A DNA stretch of 64,000 nt from Hygrophila difformis (GCA_030278955.1 JAOANR010000005.1:6980874-7044873), one strand, 5' to 3'. Positions 1 to 13,160 are shown, counted from the stretch's first letter. Notes: a model not told the origin generated them from the letters alone. Numbers and translations: made by a program.

Positions 1-873
1 TTTATGCCCCGGTAGTGCTCCGGCAATGGCAGAACGTCCCCAAAGGTAAAACGACGAAACGCCTCGACGTAGCAGCACCGCAAACGTCGACGGCCGGCGA
101 ACTGAACAAAGATATGAGGGAGTCGGGAGGAGGAAGCTTATGCAGAAGAAGGTGTTTCTGACCCTAACCCTGACGCTGCCATTTATAGGCGTTGGAGGAG
201 ACGAAACCGCCGGCAGCCATTGATGGGGCGGTTTCAGCTGAAATTCAAAAGTTTTCAACAGCTGAATTCGAATGGTTTTCAACAACTCGTGACGGGTGTT
301 GAAATCAGAGTGGGCTTCAACGACTGGGCTTGGCGCATGGGCTTTGACAAATAAACTTTATCTAAAAAATTAGACAGGCCCAAAGCCCACCCAAAGCCCA
401 ATTACCAAGATCCAAGATCCAAGTCCAAGTCCAAGTCCACGGGCGCGGGCGCGGGCGACGGCGACGGCGACGGCGACGGCACGGCGCGGCTCGGCTCGGC
501 TCGGCTCGGGACGGGACGGGACGGGACGGGCGCGCGCGTGTGGGCTTCCCCCACACTTGACCAACCTGCATTAGTTTAATTGATTCTAACACGCAGAACA
601 ATATAAACTAATTCAACTCCCACTGCTCAAGCAATGTGGGACGCGCCGCCTTTACCCACTCTTTAACAACCATTTAAACATAGGCGTTTCAACTAGCCAC
701 GTTCAATGACCCACTTTGACCACTTATTTCTCACTCACCCGACTACGGTTTTGAGAAAATAAATGCACTACGACAATCTACGCGAAATGTAGAATTCGTA
801 TACGCTATTTAATTAAATCAAATTAAATATCGTCATTATGCAAAAAGGAGCTCAAAACCCCCTTTTTCCAACA
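1..873 (-). repeat. 3' LTR of the copia element (partial, cut by window edge)
   Basis: Near-identical to 23851-24696. On the minus strand the LTR starts TGTTGG at 873. Differences between the two copies are mostly in the GC-rich simple repeats at about 430-540, which suggests a fairly recent insertion. Position 1 corresponds to about 23850 in the other copy, so the last ~70 bp of this LTR lie outside the window. Confidence 0.9.
430..540. repeat. GC-rich simple-repeat block inside copia LTR
   Basis: Consecutive short tandem runs: AAGTCC, then GGGCGC, GGCGAC, GGCTC and GGGAC units. The counterpart in the other LTR (24270-24360) has fewer AAGTCC, GGCTC and GGGAC units. Repeat-length change therefore accounts for most of the LTR divergence. 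Confidence 0.85.
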
Positions 874-885
874 ATCCCCCACATG
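874..885 (-). promoter_or_regulatory. Copia polypurine tract
   Basis: On the minus strand ATGTGGGGGAT directly abuts the LTR start TGTTGG, the expected position for plus-strand priming. The same 11-mer recurs at about 1048-1058, 160 bp further into the element, as a possible second tract. Confidence 0.75.
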
Positions 886-1435
886 AGTGGAAATAACAGC
901 AGCAGTGAATACAATGCAGATGCAAATGCCCCGACTCCTTCTTTAAAGAAAGGTTACTGCACGGGTTTAAGTAGTTTTTGGCTTTGAACTTAAACCATAT
1001 CAATATTATTGAGTATACAGGCGGCGTAGTGATTTTACTCTTGAACTATCCCCCACATCGTATACTAGTCCAATAATAAAGAATCAGTAACTTTTCAGAC
1101 TCTTTGTCCGTTCTCACGTTTGGTTCCATTCCAGGCCATGGAAACCCCCTTTGGATTCATAAGTCTCTACTGAAGCGGCCACACTTCTACTTATATAGGT
1201 GATTCAACCAAGTATCCTGTCATACTTATATGAACACACAGTTCCAGAATCATTAAGAGTCATTAAACTCAACCTCTACCATAGACAGGCATCAAACACT
1301 TCATCATTGCTTCTGAGGGAAAGGATGAAGATTATTCTTCGAAAGTGTTTTCACATTTGAAATCATACATCTTAGTTGTCCCTTTGAACCAAGTTTGTGG
1401 GATCTCCACGCATCATGGTTGGGTTACAAATGTAA
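886..1435 (-). other. Copia 3' non-coding region
   Basis: About 550 bp between the pol stop and the polypurine tract. It has no sizeable open frame. Its only notable content is the second PPT-like 11-mer at 1048-1058. Confidence 0.6.
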
Positions 1436-4400
1436 TCATTCTTTAGGTGTGGGTTTTAACCCCATTCCCTCTCGCAATTTGCAAAATTGATCTATGTTGA
1501 TAGCTTTTGTTAACGGATCCGCTAGGTTATCTCCAGACTTCACATAAGTTAGAGAAATCACCCCACTAGAGATCAATTGCTTAACGGTATGATGTCGACG
1601 ACGGATATGTCTCGACTTACCATTATACATCTCATTTTGTGCCCTGCCAATAGCTGCTTGACTATCACAGTGTATCATTACTGTTGGCACAGGTTTCTTC
1701 CAACATGGAATTTCCTCGAGGAAATTTCGAAGCCATTCGGCTTCTTCACCAGCTTTATCTAAAGCTATGAATTCAGATTCCATGGTGGATCGGGCTATAC
1801 ACGTTTGTTTTTGTGACTTCCAAGGCACAACCCCTCCCGCAATCATGAATACATAACCACTTGTGGATAATGAATCACTTTTATCTGATATCCAATCGGC
1901 ATCAGAGTACCCTTCAAGAACAGGAGGATATCTCGTGTAATGTAACCCCAACTCTTGAGTATATCTTAGATATCTCAAGACTCTCATAATAGCCTTCCAA
2001 TGCTCACAACTTGGATTGCTAGTATATCTACTCAATTTGTTAACCGAATATGCAAGATCCGGGTGAGTACAATTAGTCAAGTACATTAGACTACCAATGA
2101 TTCTTGCATACTCTTCTTGAGCAACAGGTTCACCTCTGTTTACTTTCAACTTTTCACTGGGATCCATAGGCGTCTTTGCCGGACGACTATCATAAGCGTT
2201 GAATTTACTTAACACTTTCTCAATGTAATGAGACTGAGAAAGAACAATCCCTTCGGGATGTCTTATGATTTTGATCCCTAATATGACATCGGCTACACCC
2301 ATGTCTTTCATGTCAAAATTCCTTTTTAACATGTTCTTGGTCTGATTAATCATATTCAAGTCACTGCCCATGATCAACATGTCATCTACATACAAGCAAA
2401 CTATAACAAATTTGTCTGTTATTCCCTTGTAGTAAATGCATTTATCACATTCATTGTACTTGAACCCGTTTGACAACATCACATTATCAAACTTCAAGTG
2501 CCACTGCTTAGGCGCTTGTTTCAGACCATACAGAGATTTAACTAGTTTGCAGACTTTATGCTCTTGTCCTTGAACAACAAAGCCTTCTGGTTGATTCACA
2601 TAAATCTCTTCATCTAGATCACCATTTAAGAACGCAGTCTTAACATCCATTTGATGTATCTCAAGATTGTAAAGAGCAGCAATCGAGAGAAACACTCGAA
2701 TGGAGGTGATTCGGGACACCGGAGAATAAGTATCAAAATAATTATCTCCTTCCTTTTGTCTAAAGCCCTGAACTACAAGGCGAGCCTTGTATTTATCGAT
2801 TGATCCATCAGCTTTATACTTTCTTTTAAGGACCCAACGACATCCTAAGGGTTTACAACCTTTCGGTAGATCAGTAAGAACCCAAGTGCGATTCTGCATA
2901 ATGGATTCTAACTCACTGTTTATGGCTTCTTGCCATAACGCAAGATCTGGTCGAGCCAGAGCTTCACTCACAGTTCTTGGCTCATTATCTAACATAAAAG
3001 TGACGAAATCTGGACCAAAATTTTTAGCCACTTTCGCCCTTTGGCTACGACGAAGTTCAACTGGTTCAGGAGAAACACTTAACTTGTCAGTTTGCTTCGG
3101 CTGATCAGAACTCGTAGCTTCATCAAACGTTCTTTTATTTGAACATTCCACTCTATCCTTGTAGGGATATATGTCTTCAAAAAACACGGCGTTTCTTGAT
3201 TCAATTATCGTTCCTTCACTTATACCAGATATTTCTGACTTATGTACCAGGAAACGATACGCGCTACTGTTGAGGGCATACCCTATAAAGATACAGTCAA
3301 CTGTTTTGGGGCCGATTGTAACTTGTTTAGGAGGTGGCACCTCAACTTTAGCCAAACACCCCCACACTTTGAGATATTTGAAAGAAGGTTTTCTACCTTT
3401 CCATAACTCGTAAGGTGTTACTTCCTTACCTTTGTTAGGTATTTTATTTAAAATATAATTAGCTGTTAAAACAGCTTCCCCCCACAAGTTCTGGGGTAAC
3501 CCTGAACTAATCAACAAGGCATTCATCATATCCTTTAGCGTACGGTTCTTGCGTTCCGCAACACCATTGGACTGTGGTGAATATGGCGCTGTAGTTTGAT
3601 GAATTATTCCGGATTCGGCACACAATTCAGCAAATGGAGCAACATATTCTCCTCCTCGATCGCTCCGAATAACCTTAATTCGGCTATTCAATTGAGTTTC
3701 AGCCTCAAGCTTGAAGTTTTTAAAAGCTTCAATAGCTTCATCTTTGCTTCTCAACAAATAAAGATAGCAATAACGAGTGCTATCATCAATAAAAGTAATA
3801 AAATACTTTTTACCACCCCGAGTTTGCAAAGATCTAAAATCACATACATCAGTATGAATTAAATCCAGGGGTTTAGTATTTCTTTCAACACTTGGAAATG
3901 GAGGTTTTGTCATTTTCGCTTCAACACAAATTTCACATTTGTTTTTATCGTTGAATTCCATTTCCTTAAGTAAATTTAAATTTACCAATCTCTTTATAGC
4001 ATTTTTATTTGCATGTCCAAGTCTACAATGCCATAAATTAAAACACTCAAGCAAGTAAGAAGAACCTTCAATTTTATTACCAGAAGCTTGCTCAACAACT
4101 TGGCGTTTAGCCATTACATTAAACTTGAAAAGACCATTGGTGAGATAGCCTCTACCAAGGAATTTTCCAAACTTAGTCATGATAAACTTATCAGACTCAA
4201 AAACAAGTTTGAAACCACTACTAACTAGCAGCGAACCAGAAACCAAATTCTTCCGGATATCAGGGACATGCAGCACATCCTTCAGAGTCAAGTTTTTGCC
4301 ACTAGTCAGCCTCAGTATCACATTTCCAACGCCAACCACATCAGATGATGCTTGGTTTCCCATGTGCAGCTTTCTGTCTTCAACAGTCCGGTATGAAGTA

Positions 4401-4770
4401 AAGAACTCCCTGTTGGCAGCCACATGACACGAAGCCCCGGTATCAACAAACCAACCTTTAGCATCATCAATATGCAATACTGCTTCAGACACCACTGCAC
4501 AAAGGTTGTCTTCCCAACCTTCAGGTTCAGCCTGTACCATATGAGAGGCAGGCTTAGCAGGCTTCTTATTCTTCGGCTTTGGGCACTGATTGGCAAAGTG
4601 CCCAACCTTGCCACAGTTGTAGCAATTCCCGGAGAACTTCTTCCTCTTTTGGCCATCGGCAACCGCTTTTCCTTTGCCCGCAGCGGTCGGCTGCTTGCGT
4701 TTACCGGTCTTTTCAGTCAAGTTCGCCTTAGCCTCCACGGAATGGCTCTTTGACACGGCCTTGCGGTTAT
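1436..4770 (-). CDS. Copia pol: zinc knuckle, protease, integrase, RT, RNase H (3' part of split gag-pol)
   Basis: About 1,110 codons, open throughout. In order from the 4756 end: a CCHC knuckle ([14 protein letters not shown], about residues 45-58) and an aspartic protease DTGA motif near 105. Next comes a GAG-pre-integrase HxRLGH/CxxC zinc region (about 240-290) and an integrase core with the final Glu in [14 protein letters not shown]. The copia RT follows, with LYGLKQAP and the catalytic YVDD, then RNase H ending in ADPLTK. There is no start codon of its own: the frame enters from the Athila-1 junction and continues gag at 22643. It would have supplied the element's processing and replication enzymes, and it is now cut off from its promoter. 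Confidence 0.95.
4766..4770. repeat. Target-site duplication of Athila-1 (left)
   Basis: GTTAT, repeated exactly at 22643-22647 immediately after the element. A 5-bp duplication is standard for Gypsy integrases. Confidence 0.95.
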
Positions 4771-6884
4771 TGATGCACCTTGTGAAACCACATTTAAATA
4801 AGCTTAAATTATGTTAAATTGGACTTAAATTGCATGCATGTGATCCTATTTTACTGCTTTTTAGTGTACAATTCATGTAATGTGTAAATATTAATAAGAC
4901 TGATTAATCTGAGCTTATTTGAGCTCAATTTACCTTGTTTTATGCTTTTTAATAAGACTTTGGCAATTCTAATACATTGCAATGATGTTTCAGGCATTAA
5001 AAAGAAGAAAGAAGATGTTCGGAGGTCAAAGGATGCAAAATTCGGAATTTTCAACACTGGAAGGCTCCAGAATGCGCCACATAGGCATGGCGGCGCATAA
5101 AAATGCTCTCCAGTGCCATTTTATGCGCCACTTCAACACTTAGGAAAATTTCGGATGGAAGAAGCTTCATGATGCGCCATCTCTTCTTGGCGGCGCATAA
5201 AAAGCCATTCCAGCGCCACTTTTTGCGCCGTTGTCAAATTTTAGGAAATTGTCAGAATGCACCGCTTCTTCTTGGCGGCGCCTGAAACCACCTTGGAGCG
5301 CCACTTTTTGCGCCGTTTTGGAAAATTCGGAAAATCAGCGTATGCGCCAGTTCTACTTGGTGGCGCCTAAAACCCTCTCTGAGCGCCATTTTATGCGCCA
5401 TCGTCGCGGTTGAGCAGTTTCTTAACCTCCCGAACTCAGTTTTAAACACCGTTTTCTTCATTTCTTCGACATCCAGACTCAAGTTTTCGAACAATACTCT
5501 CTGGAAACATCTGCTAATGGGAGAAGAACGCCAGAAACACAAAATCATGCCGGAGGAATGCATCAAGGACGCTGTTCTGGGCGTGTTCTTCCTATTCTAG
5601 GTGTTGCCTTTCTTTTTCTTGCTTTGTAATGTTATGAATTTGCCTCTAAATGTAATCTACTGTTATGTTTCGAATTTGTAGACGGATTTCTATAATGTTC
5701 GTGTTAGGAGTGATCTAGAACGGGAGTTCAGAATCACTTTTGAAGTATGAACCTATCTTTTATGGAAGTAATTTAATGATCGATGTTTTTATGCTAATCT
5801 GGATTTATGTGTTAAGATGTTAGAGAATGAATTATGATTACTGTTTAGGATGAGAAAGATCGATAATCTGCATATTTTCATGAATTTGGTATTTTCAGAC
5901 ATAATTTGTTTAAATTGGCAAACCTGAATTGATCGATGTTAATACCAGTAATTTGTGATAAAATAATGATTGGGAAGAATAGCGTATTGATCGATTTTGT
6001 CTACTGCTAAAATTAATCTGATGTTGAATTCGCCAATCTGCAAAACTAAAGATGATCGATCAATCTGTGTTCACTAGTTTTAGTAATCTGGCATTAATTC
6101 TAATCTGTCTGCATTTTAATATTATTAATTAAATCCAGTTTACCATGTTTTATTATTATTTTACCATAATTGTTAGATTATTTACACTGTTCTGTATAAT
6201 TAAATGTTAGAATTCAATTCTATAAATTCTGCTTTGCTAAATCGGGAGATAAAAAGTAGAATTAATATTTTAGTACCGGTCTTGGGAATAAATCACATTA
6301 AAATAGATTCCGGCATGTACACGCTGATTTGGGAAATGAAATGTGTCGTATGATCACAATAGGAAAATTTGTATGCTTGGGAAAGACTCAAATTTATGCC
6401 TAGACTGATGATTGCAGAATGTTAGATAATTTAGTTTGCTTCCATGAAGTCTGTTTTTACAAATTATGAAAAATAGGAAATTGTCATATTTTTAATCTTT
6501 ATAAAATCATTAATTCTGATGAAATTGATCTTTTTAGACATTGGGAAATGCTAAATCATTATGCAATTTCACTTTTATATAAAGATGACATGTTCTAAAT
6601 CATTACAAGCATATATCTTATCTTTATTTTTATTATTTTAAATTTTTAACTTGCTTTATTTTAAATTTAATGTCACTATTTTTAATTTAATCACCATTAG
6701 AATTAAACAAACTCTTTTCAAAATATAACATATATTATTAATGAACTTAAAATGACTAAGTTTTCTCCAGAATGAAATAATATTCTGAATTCCCTTGGGT
6801 TCGACCCGGTATTCACCGGTTTTTATTACTTGATGACAACCATCCGCTTGTGGTAAAATATGAGTGGTGAAAATCAACCCATCA
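4771..6884 (+). repeat. 5' LTR of Athila-1
   Basis: 2,114 bp, TGAT...ATCA ends. It matches 20532-22642 (2,111 bp) with scattered substitutions and small indels, for example around 5005 and 20766. It contains a palindrome array at 5072-5402 followed by a pyrimidine-rich stretch. No convincing TATA box was found. Confidence 0.92.
5072..5402. repeat. GCGCC palindrome array in 5' LTR (4 units)
   Basis: Four degenerate units starting near 5072, 5172, 5257 and 5342, about 85-100 bp apart. Each has a first inverted pair (TGCGCCA, ~10 nt, TGGCGC) followed by TAAAA. After a spacer comes a second GCGCCA(N)TTTTNTGCGCC motif. The same design recurs at 13161-13492, 17011-17342 and 20830-21159. Confidence 0.85.
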
Positions 6885-6890
6885 AGTTTT

Positions 6891-6908
6891 TGGCGCCGTT
6901 GCCGGGGA
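6891..6908 (+). promoter_or_regulatory. tRNA-Asp primer-binding site of Athila-1
   Basis: TGGCGCCGTTGCCGGGGA, 6 nt after the LTR end. It is complementary to the 3' end (including CCA) of plant tRNA-Asp, as is usual for Athila elements. Confidence 0.9.
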
Positions 6909-6999
6909 ATTTGTTGTGAATTTTTAATTGTTTTTAGTTTATTAATTTAAATCTATTAAGTTAAATATTAATTTAACTGTTACTTATTTTATACTTGCA

Positions 7000-9900
7000 G
7001 TGCGAAGCAAACAAGCAGAAATAGCTTATGATCCTGAAATTGAGCGTACTCTTAGAGCTATTAGATTAGGAAAACGTAGGGGACCAGCTCAGTTGGAAAT
7101 TTTAATTAATTCATCCTCTGATGAAGAAAACTATTCTCCAACGACTGGAGTTTCAACAATTCTAACTAATCAATTAGTTGCTCAGTTCAATAAGTTAAAC
7201 ATGGCAGCGAATGATAATGATAATCAGGGTAATAATGGAGGTAACGGTGGTGATTTGGAGCACGATGATCAAGCTGAAATGACCATTGAAGAACACTTAC
7301 AAGGAACTAGTGGAAATTTGCTTAATAGAACTCCTAGGCCTGATGTAGATGCTTTAAGCTTTACCCTTCAGCCTGCATTAATCACTATGGTTCAAGCTAA
7401 TCAATATAATGGATCACCTACGAATGACGCTGTAGAACACATAAGGAACTTTCTGGACTATTGTGACACAGTGAAAATAAATGGTGTTACTAGTGATGAA
7501 ATTAAGTTGAGATTGTTCTCGTTTTCACTCAGAGATAAGGCTAAAACTTGGTACAACTCACTTCAATTAAGGGATGTCACTACTTGGGATAAAATGTTAG
7601 AAGCTTTCTTAGAACAATTCTTCCCACCATCTAAGGTTATTGAATTGCAAGAAAAAATCAAAGAATTTGTGCAAGATGAGGGTGAAACTTTACTTGAAGC
7701 ATGGGATAGATATAACACTTTATTGGCAAGATGCCCGAATCATGGCTTTGAAGATTGGCAGCAGATGCACTTCTTCTACAATGGGTTGATTGATCATTGG
7801 AGGAACTTGTTGGATGCGGCAGCTGGAGATTCATTTCTGTCTATAGGACCCTCTAGAGCTAAGGAAATCATAGAGAAAAAGATTTCTAATATGAAAAAAT
7901 TTCCTGGTAAGAAAAATGCTAGAAATAAAACAAAAGGGGGAATCTATGAGGTAGAAAAGGCAGTTGCTGTAGATTCTAAGTTAGATGCTTTGATGAGGGA
8001 AGTTTCTACGCTTAAGAAAGGTCAAGCTAAAGTTGTGAGATGCGGTATTTGTCATGGACCTCATGAATCATCAGCCTGCCACCTGCTCGATCAAGGACTT
8101 CAAGAGACAATGCAGTGTGAGGGTACGGAGGAGCAAGTGGAAGATGTGAACTACATGGGAAATAGGCAGCAAAATTACAACCAAAACCGACCTCAAAACC
8201 AAAATTTCTACCCTAATCAAAATTCTCAATTCCAACAAAACACTTATCCACAAAATAACCGTCAATCTTATCCACAAAACCAAAATCAAAATTACCCAAA
8301 TCAAAATCAAAACTTTCAAAACCAAAATCAAAATCAGAATCAAAACTATAATCAAAATCAAAATCAGAATCAAAACTATAATCAAAACCGAAATCAGAAT
8401 CAACCTTTTTACCCTAACCAACCGCCTAGGAACTTTCAACCTCAACAACAGCTGCAACAAAATCAAGTAAGTGATGAAGTTAATTTAAAAGAGTTAATGA
8501 GCACAATTGTGTCTCAACAACAAACAATTCAGCAAATGCAAGCCTCAATGAGAAATCTAGAAGTACAAGTTGGTCAAATTGCTAGGGACACTTCAAATAG
8601 GCAGCAAGGAACACTACCAAGCATGCCTAATCCTAATCCAAAAGAGCAATGTAAAGCAATCACTTTAAGGAATAAAAAGGAATTACCTAATCCTTACCCT
8701 ACCTTAGATGATCCAGAGATTTCAGCTGATACTGTAGACGATCAAGGTGAGGATGCAGAGGAGGAAAGTCAGCAGAAGGATTCTGAGGAGCCTAAGGAGA
8801 GTGAAAGAGTTAGTGTTGACAGGAATAAGGATAAGGGAAAGTCTACTGTTCCAGTCAAACCATATCAGCCACCTATTCCATATCCACAACGTCTTAAGAG
8901 GGCTAAGGAAGATAAAGACTATGCTAAATTTTTAGAAGTCTTTAAAAATCTAAGAATTGATATTCCTTTCTCTGATGCCATTGCACAAATGCCTGTGTAT
9001 GCTAAGTTTTTAAAAGAAATTCTATCAAAGAAGAGGAGTGTTGATGATGAAGAGAAAGTGACATTGACAGGGGAGTGTAGTGCAATCTTACAAAGAAGGC
9101 AACCCATTAAACAAAAAGATCCTGGGAGTTATACTATTCCGTGCATTATTGGCACTAAAGAATTCAACAAAGCTTTGTGTGATCTCGGGTCTAGTATTAA
9201 TCTGATGCCTCTACATGTCTTTAGAGAACTAGGAGTAGGAGTTGTGAAGCCTACTAGGATGCAGCTACAGCTTGCTGATAGATCCATTAGGACTCCTTTA
9301 GGCATTGTAGAAGATGTTCTCGTCCAAGTAGAGAGCTTCATTTTCCCTGTTGACTTTGTTGTTCTTGATATGGAAAAAGACATTGATATTCCTCTGATTT
9401 TAGGTAGACCATTTTTGCAAACTGGTATGGCTATGGTTGATATGGATGATGGTAAAATTACACTTAAAGTAGGTAATGAACAAGTGTCGTTTGACATTTC
9501 TAAGACAACTAAAACACAACACGCTAGTTCTGATACCTACCCGTGTAATAGAGTCACAGCTATCTATCAGGAGGATGAGGTGATTGAGAGAGAGTTCTTT
9601 GCTAGACACGATCCCTATAGGAAATTTGAGCAGTTAGTGGAGAGTTGTGAGGACTTAGCTGAGAGTAAGTGTGAGGGAGGATTGCCTGTGCAAGTAACAT
9701 GTGCAATCGAAGAATCCAAGTTAGTCCCGTCTGTTGAAAAGCCACCTACGTTGACATTGAAGGAGCTGCCATCACACTTGAGGTATGTTTTTCTAGGTGA
9801 GAATGATACTTTACCTGTTATTGCAAGTAATAAATTAAATGATGATCAATTAACTGCATTAACCCAAGTGTTGAGTAAGCATGTTAGAGCAATAGGTTGG

Positions 9901-11403
9901 ACAATAGCTGACATCAAGGGACTGAGTCCAGCACTGTGCACACATCGGATTTACATGGAGGAGGACGACAAACCAGTTAGACAGCCCCAAAGGAGATTGA
10001 ATCCACATCTACAAGAAGCTGTAAGATCAGAGGTTATTAAACTACTCGATGCAGGTATTATCTATCCTATTTCTGATAGTCAGTGGGTGAGTCCAGTACA
10101 AGTAGTGCCTAAGAAAGGAGGTATGACTGTGATTAGAAATGAAAATGGTGAATTAGTACCTACTAGACCTACTACTGGATGGCGTGTATGCATTGATTAT
10201 AGGAGATTGAATGATAAAACTAGGAAAGATCATTTTCCATTGCCTTTTATTGATCAAATGCTAGAGCGTTTAGCTGGTCATGAATTTTATTGCTTTTTAG
10301 ATGGCTATTCTGGTTATAATCAAGTTCCAATTGCACCTGAGGATCAAGATAAAACTACTTTTACATGTCCTTACGGTACATTTGCATATAGGAGAATGCC
10401 ATTTGGTTTGTGTAATGCTCCAGCTACATTTCAGAGATGCATGATGTCTATATTTTCTGATTTAATTGAGACATGCATTGAGGTATTTATAGATGATTTT
10501 TCTGTGTTTGGGTCTGACTTTGAAAAATGTTTAATTAATCTGGAAAAAGTTCTGATTAGATGTGAAGAGTCAAATTTGGTTCTTAATTGGGAAAAATGTC
10601 ATTTTATGGTTAATGAAGGAATTGTCTTAGGACATAGAATTTCTAAAAATGGCATTGAAGTTGATAGGGCTAAAGTAGAAGTGATTGCAAAAATTCCACC
10701 TCCTAATAATCTAAAAACTTTGAGAAGTTTTCTGGGTCATGCTGGATTTTATCGAAGGTTCATAAAAGATTTTTCAAAAATTGCATTACCTCTGTTTAAG
10801 CTGCTATATAAAGATGTTGAGTTTGATTTTTCTGATGAGTGTATTGAGGCGTTCAATAGGATCAAGGAAGCATTGATAACTGCACCGATTATTCAGCCAC
10901 CCGACTGGAGCCTGCCATTTGAGATCATGAGCGATGCTAGTGACTTCGCTGTTGGTGCAGTATTGGATCAACGAAAGGATAAGAAACTTCATGTTATTTA
11001 TTATGCTAGTCAGGCTTTAAATACTGCACAGAAAAATTATGCCACTACTGAAAAAGAGCTGTTATCTGTTGTTTATGCATGTGAAAAGTTTAGGCCATAT
11101 CTGATAGGCTCAAAAACTGTAGTTTACACTGATCATGCTGCTATTAAATATCTGTTTGCAAAGAAAGATGCTAAACCACGGTTAATTAGATGGGTATTAT
11201 TGTTACAGGAATTTGACTTGGAAATTAGAGATAGAAAAGGAGATGAGAATCCTGTAGCTGATCATTTATCTAGACTTGAGCATGAAAAAGGGGAAGGAAG
11301 ATTAATTAATGATGCATTTCCTGATGAAAATTTATATTTAATTAATAACACTTCCTCTGATTCGTGGTTTGCTGATTTTGTGATTATTTGGCATGCGGTG
11401 TAA
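7000..11403 (+). CDS. Athila-1 gag-pol: gag, protease, RT, RNase H
   Basis: 1,467 codons. A Retrotrans_gag-type region (about residues 115-300) precedes a zinc knuckle [13 protein letters not shown] (about 348-360, C-x2-C-x3-H-x4-C). A strikingly Asn/Gln-rich stretch follows (about 386-487). The aspartic protease carries [12 protein letters not shown] near 725, and the RT has FIDD near 1161. RNase H lies at about 1305-1425 ([23 protein letters not shown]). The frame opens with GTG at 7000, aligned with the ATG of Athila-2's gag. The first in-frame ATG is at 7201, so the original start may be mutated. The frame ends early at 11403 through a shift near 11385 (...WFADFV then stop); the integrase continues in the +1 frame. 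Confidence 0.94.
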   Translation: MRSKQAEIAYDPEIERTLRAIRLGKRRGPAQLEILINSSSDEENYSPTTGVSTILTNQLVAQFNKLNMAANDNDNQGNNGGNGGDLEHDDQAEMTIEEHLQGTSGNLLNRTPRPDVDALSFTLQPALITMVQANQYNGSPTNDAVEHIRNFLDYCDTVKINGVTSDEIKLRLFSFSLRDKAKTWYNSLQLRDVTTWDKMLEAFLEQFFPPSKVIELQEKIKEFVQDEGETLLEAWDRYNTLLARCPNHGFEDWQQMHFFYNGLIDHWRNLLDAAAGDSFLSIGPSRAKEIIEKKISNMKKFPGKKNARNKTKGGIYEVEKAVAVDSKLDALMREVSTLKKGQAKVVRCGICHGPHESSACHLLDQGLQETMQCEGTEEQVEDVNYMGNRQQNYNQNRPQNQNFYPNQNSQFQQNTYPQNNRQSYPQNQNQNYPNQNQNFQNQNQNQNQNYNQNQNQNQNYNQNRNQNQPFYPNQPPRNFQPQQQLQQNQVSDEVNLKELMSTIVSQQQTIQQMQASMRNLEVQVGQIARDTSNRQQGTLPSMPNPNPKEQCKAITLRNKKELPNPYPTLDDPEISADTVDDQGEDAEEESQQKDSEEPKESERVSVDRNKDKGKSTVPVKPYQPPIPYPQRLKRAKEDKDYAKFLEVFKNLRIDIPFSDAIAQMPVYAKFLKEILSKKRSVDDEEKVTLTGECSAILQRRQPIKQKDPGSYTIPCIIGTKEFNKALCDLGSSINLMPLHVFRELGVGVVKPTRMQLQLADRSIRTPLGIVEDVLVQVESFIFPVDFVVLDMEKDIDIPLILGRPFLQTGMAMVDMDDGKITLKVGNEQVSFDISKTTKTQHASSDTYPCNRVTAIYQEDEVIEREFFARHDPYRKFEQLVESCEDLAESKCEGGLPVQVTCAIEESKLVPSVEKPPTLTLKELPSHLRYVFLGENDTLPVIASNKLNDDQLTALTQVLSKHVRAIGWTIADIKGLSPALCTHRIYMEEDDKPVRQPQRRLNPHLQEAVRSEVIKLLDAGIIYPISDSQWVSPVQVVPKKGGMTVIRNENGELVPTRPTTGWRVCIDYRRLNDKTRKDHFPLPFIDQMLERLAGHEFYCFLDGYSGYNQVPIAPEDQDKTTFTCPYGTFAYRRMPFGLCNAPATFQRCMMSIFSDLIETCIEVFIDDFSVFGSDFEKCLINLEKVLIRCEESNLVLNWEKCHFMVNEGIVLGHRISKNGIEVDRAKVEVIAKIPPPNNLKTLRSFLGHAGFYRRFIKDFSKIALPLFKLLYKDVEFDFSDECIEAFNRIKEALITAPIIQPPDWSLPFEIMSDASDFAVGAVLDQRKDKKLHVIYYASQALNTAQKNYATTEKELLSVVYACEKFRPYLIGSKTVVYTDHAAIKYLFAKKDAKPRLIRWVLLLQEFDLEIRDRKGDENPVADHLSRLEHEKGEGRLINDAFPDENLYLINNTSSDSWFADFVIIWHAV

Positions 11404-12650
11404 TTTCTGATCATCTAAAATGGCATAGCCAGAAACAAAAATTTAAAACTGATGCTAAATATTTTATTTGGGATGAACCTTATTTGTTTAGACTTTGTTC
11501 AGATCAAATCGTAAGGAGATGCATCCCGGATGAAGACTTTGAGAAAGTTTTAAAGGCTTGCCATGAAGGGCTTGGAGGAGGACATGTTGGACCAAATAGG
11601 ACAGCTCATAAGGTACTCGAAGGTGGTTTATATTGGCCTAATATTTATCGTGATGCTAGATCATTTGTGTTAAAATGTGACATATGTCAAAGGGCTGGTA
11701 ACATCACTAAAAGAGATGAAATGCCTTTAAAAGGAATTATGACTGTTGAGTTGTTTGATTTGTGGGGGATTGATTTTATGGGACCATTTCCACCATCTAA
11801 TGGGAAATTATATGTTCTAGTTGCTGTAGAATATGTGTCAAAATGGGTAGAAGCTGAAGCATGTGCGTTGAATGATGCTAAACAAGTGATTAAATTTTTG
11901 AAAAAGCAAATTTTTACTCGTTTCGGTGTGCCTAAAGCAATCATTAGTGATGGTGGATCTCATTTTGTTAATAGGGCTGTTAATCAATTGCTATCTAGAT
12001 TTCATGTTCATCATAGGATAACAACACCCTATCATCCTCAAGCCAATGGTCAGGTAGAAGTCACTAATCGTGAGATTAAAAAGATTTTGGAAGCCACGGT
12101 AGGAAAATCTAGAAAAGATTGGGCTTTTAAGTTAGATGAAGCATTATGGGCTTATAGGACAGCTTTTAAAACACCTATAGGTATGACTCCTTTTAAATTG
12201 GTTTATGGTAAAGCTTGTCACCTACCTTTTGAACTTGAGTTTAAATCACTTTGGGCTATGAAGAAATTAAATTTTGAATTTAAAGAAGCTCAAGAGAAAA
12301 GGAAAATAGATCTCACTGAGTTAGAAGAAATAAGGCGTCATGCTTATGACAATGCTTTAATTTATAAAGAAAGAACAAAGCTTTATCATGATAAAATGCT
12401 TAGGCCTAAGGTGTTTGAAGCTGGTCAATTAGTGCTTTTATTTAATTCTAGATTTAAACTCTTTCCTGGTAAATTGAAAACGAAATGGTCAGGACCTTTT
12501 AGGATTGCGAAGGTGTTGGATAATGGTGCAGTCGTTTTAAAAGCTGAAGATGAAAGGGAATTTACTGTAAATGGTCAAAGACTTAAACATTATTTTGGAG
12601 ATGAAGTTAGATTCATCGAACAAATTAATGTTAAGCCTTTGGTTGATTAA
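11388..12650 (+). CDS. Athila-1 integrase (frameshifted continuation of pol)
   Basis: 420 codons overlapping the end of the preceding frame. It has an HHCC zinc region (H and H in [22 protein letters not shown]) and a DDE core (Asp in DLWGIDFMG, Asp in [10 protein letters not shown], Glu in [14 protein letters not shown]). A C-terminal segment includes [13 protein letters not shown]. Compared with Athila-2, which reads through ANFLACGI, a single-base loss near 11385 explains the break. Without frameshifting the integrase would not be made. The ATG at 11388 is probably not a natural start. Confidence 0.93.
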   Translation: MACGVISDHLKWHSQKQKFKTDAKYFIWDEPYLFRLCSDQIVRRCIPDEDFEKVLKACHEGLGGGHVGPNRTAHKVLEGGLYWPNIYRDARSFVLKCDICQRAGNITKRDEMPLKGIMTVELFDLWGIDFMGPFPPSNGKLYVLVAVEYVSKWVEAEACALNDAKQVIKFLKKQIFTRFGVPKAIISDGGSHFVNRAVNQLLSRFHVHHRITTPYHPQANGQVEVTNREIKKILEATVGKSRKDWAFKLDEALWAYRTAFKTPIGMTPFKLVYGKACHLPFELEFKSLWAMKKLNFEFKEAQEKRKIDLTELEEIRRHAYDNALIYKERTKLYHDKMLRPKVFEAGQLVLLFNSRFKLFPGKLKTKWSGPFRIAKVLDNGAVVLKAEDEREFTVNGQRLKHYFGDEVRFIEQINVKPLVD

Positions 12651-13160
12651 ATCTGCTTATTGAAATACTCGCATTGCATTTTAATTATGTTGAGTTTTGA
12701 TTTATTACATTTATAAAAACCAATAAAAATTATAAAATGACAGAAAAATACAAAAATATTTTTGCATTTTATTGTTTATGTGCTTTTAGTTGTTTTACTG
12801 TTTTTATTAATTCAAGTTGTATTTTTATTTTAATGATGTTGTTTAAATTGTTATGCTATGTATTGTATGTGTTCAATAAATTGAGTAGGACATTGCTTTG
12901 AATTAGAATAAGTAGCAAAATGTTGAGAAATGATGGATTCATGTGTGCTTGGAAGATTGATCTTGACATGTGTACTTTGACTCGGTGATGAATTAAGGAG
13001 AATGATCTATATGAACTAGTTGATTTAATTGAGGAGAATTATGATCCGGAATGATTTGAGGGGCCTATTTATGCTAAATCTGACTTGCTAACCTTAGGGA
13101 GTGTATTGACTATCATTTTGGTGAAGTTTGAGCTGAAATTCGAATGCCACATACTCAGTT
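12651..13160 (+). other. AT-rich spacer between pol and first internal array
   Basis: About 510 bp of AT-rich sequence with no open frame of note. It presumably includes the 3' end of the gag-pol transcript region. I see no clear element in it. Confidence 0.5.

Noticed and set aside
430..540. GC-rich block as a CpG island or host gene promoter
   Set aside because: It is present in both copia LTRs and consists of short tandem repeats.
5072..5402. Regularly spaced palindromes that could suggest a CRISPR array
   Set aside because: Units are degenerate and about 85-100 bp apart, the DNA is a plant retrotransposon LTR, and there are no cas genes.
8071..8466. Minus-strand 131-codon frame rich in Leu and Ile, looking like a membrane protein
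   Set aside because: It is the antisense of the Asn/Gln codon repeats of Athila-1 gag; the hydrophobicity is a codon artefact.
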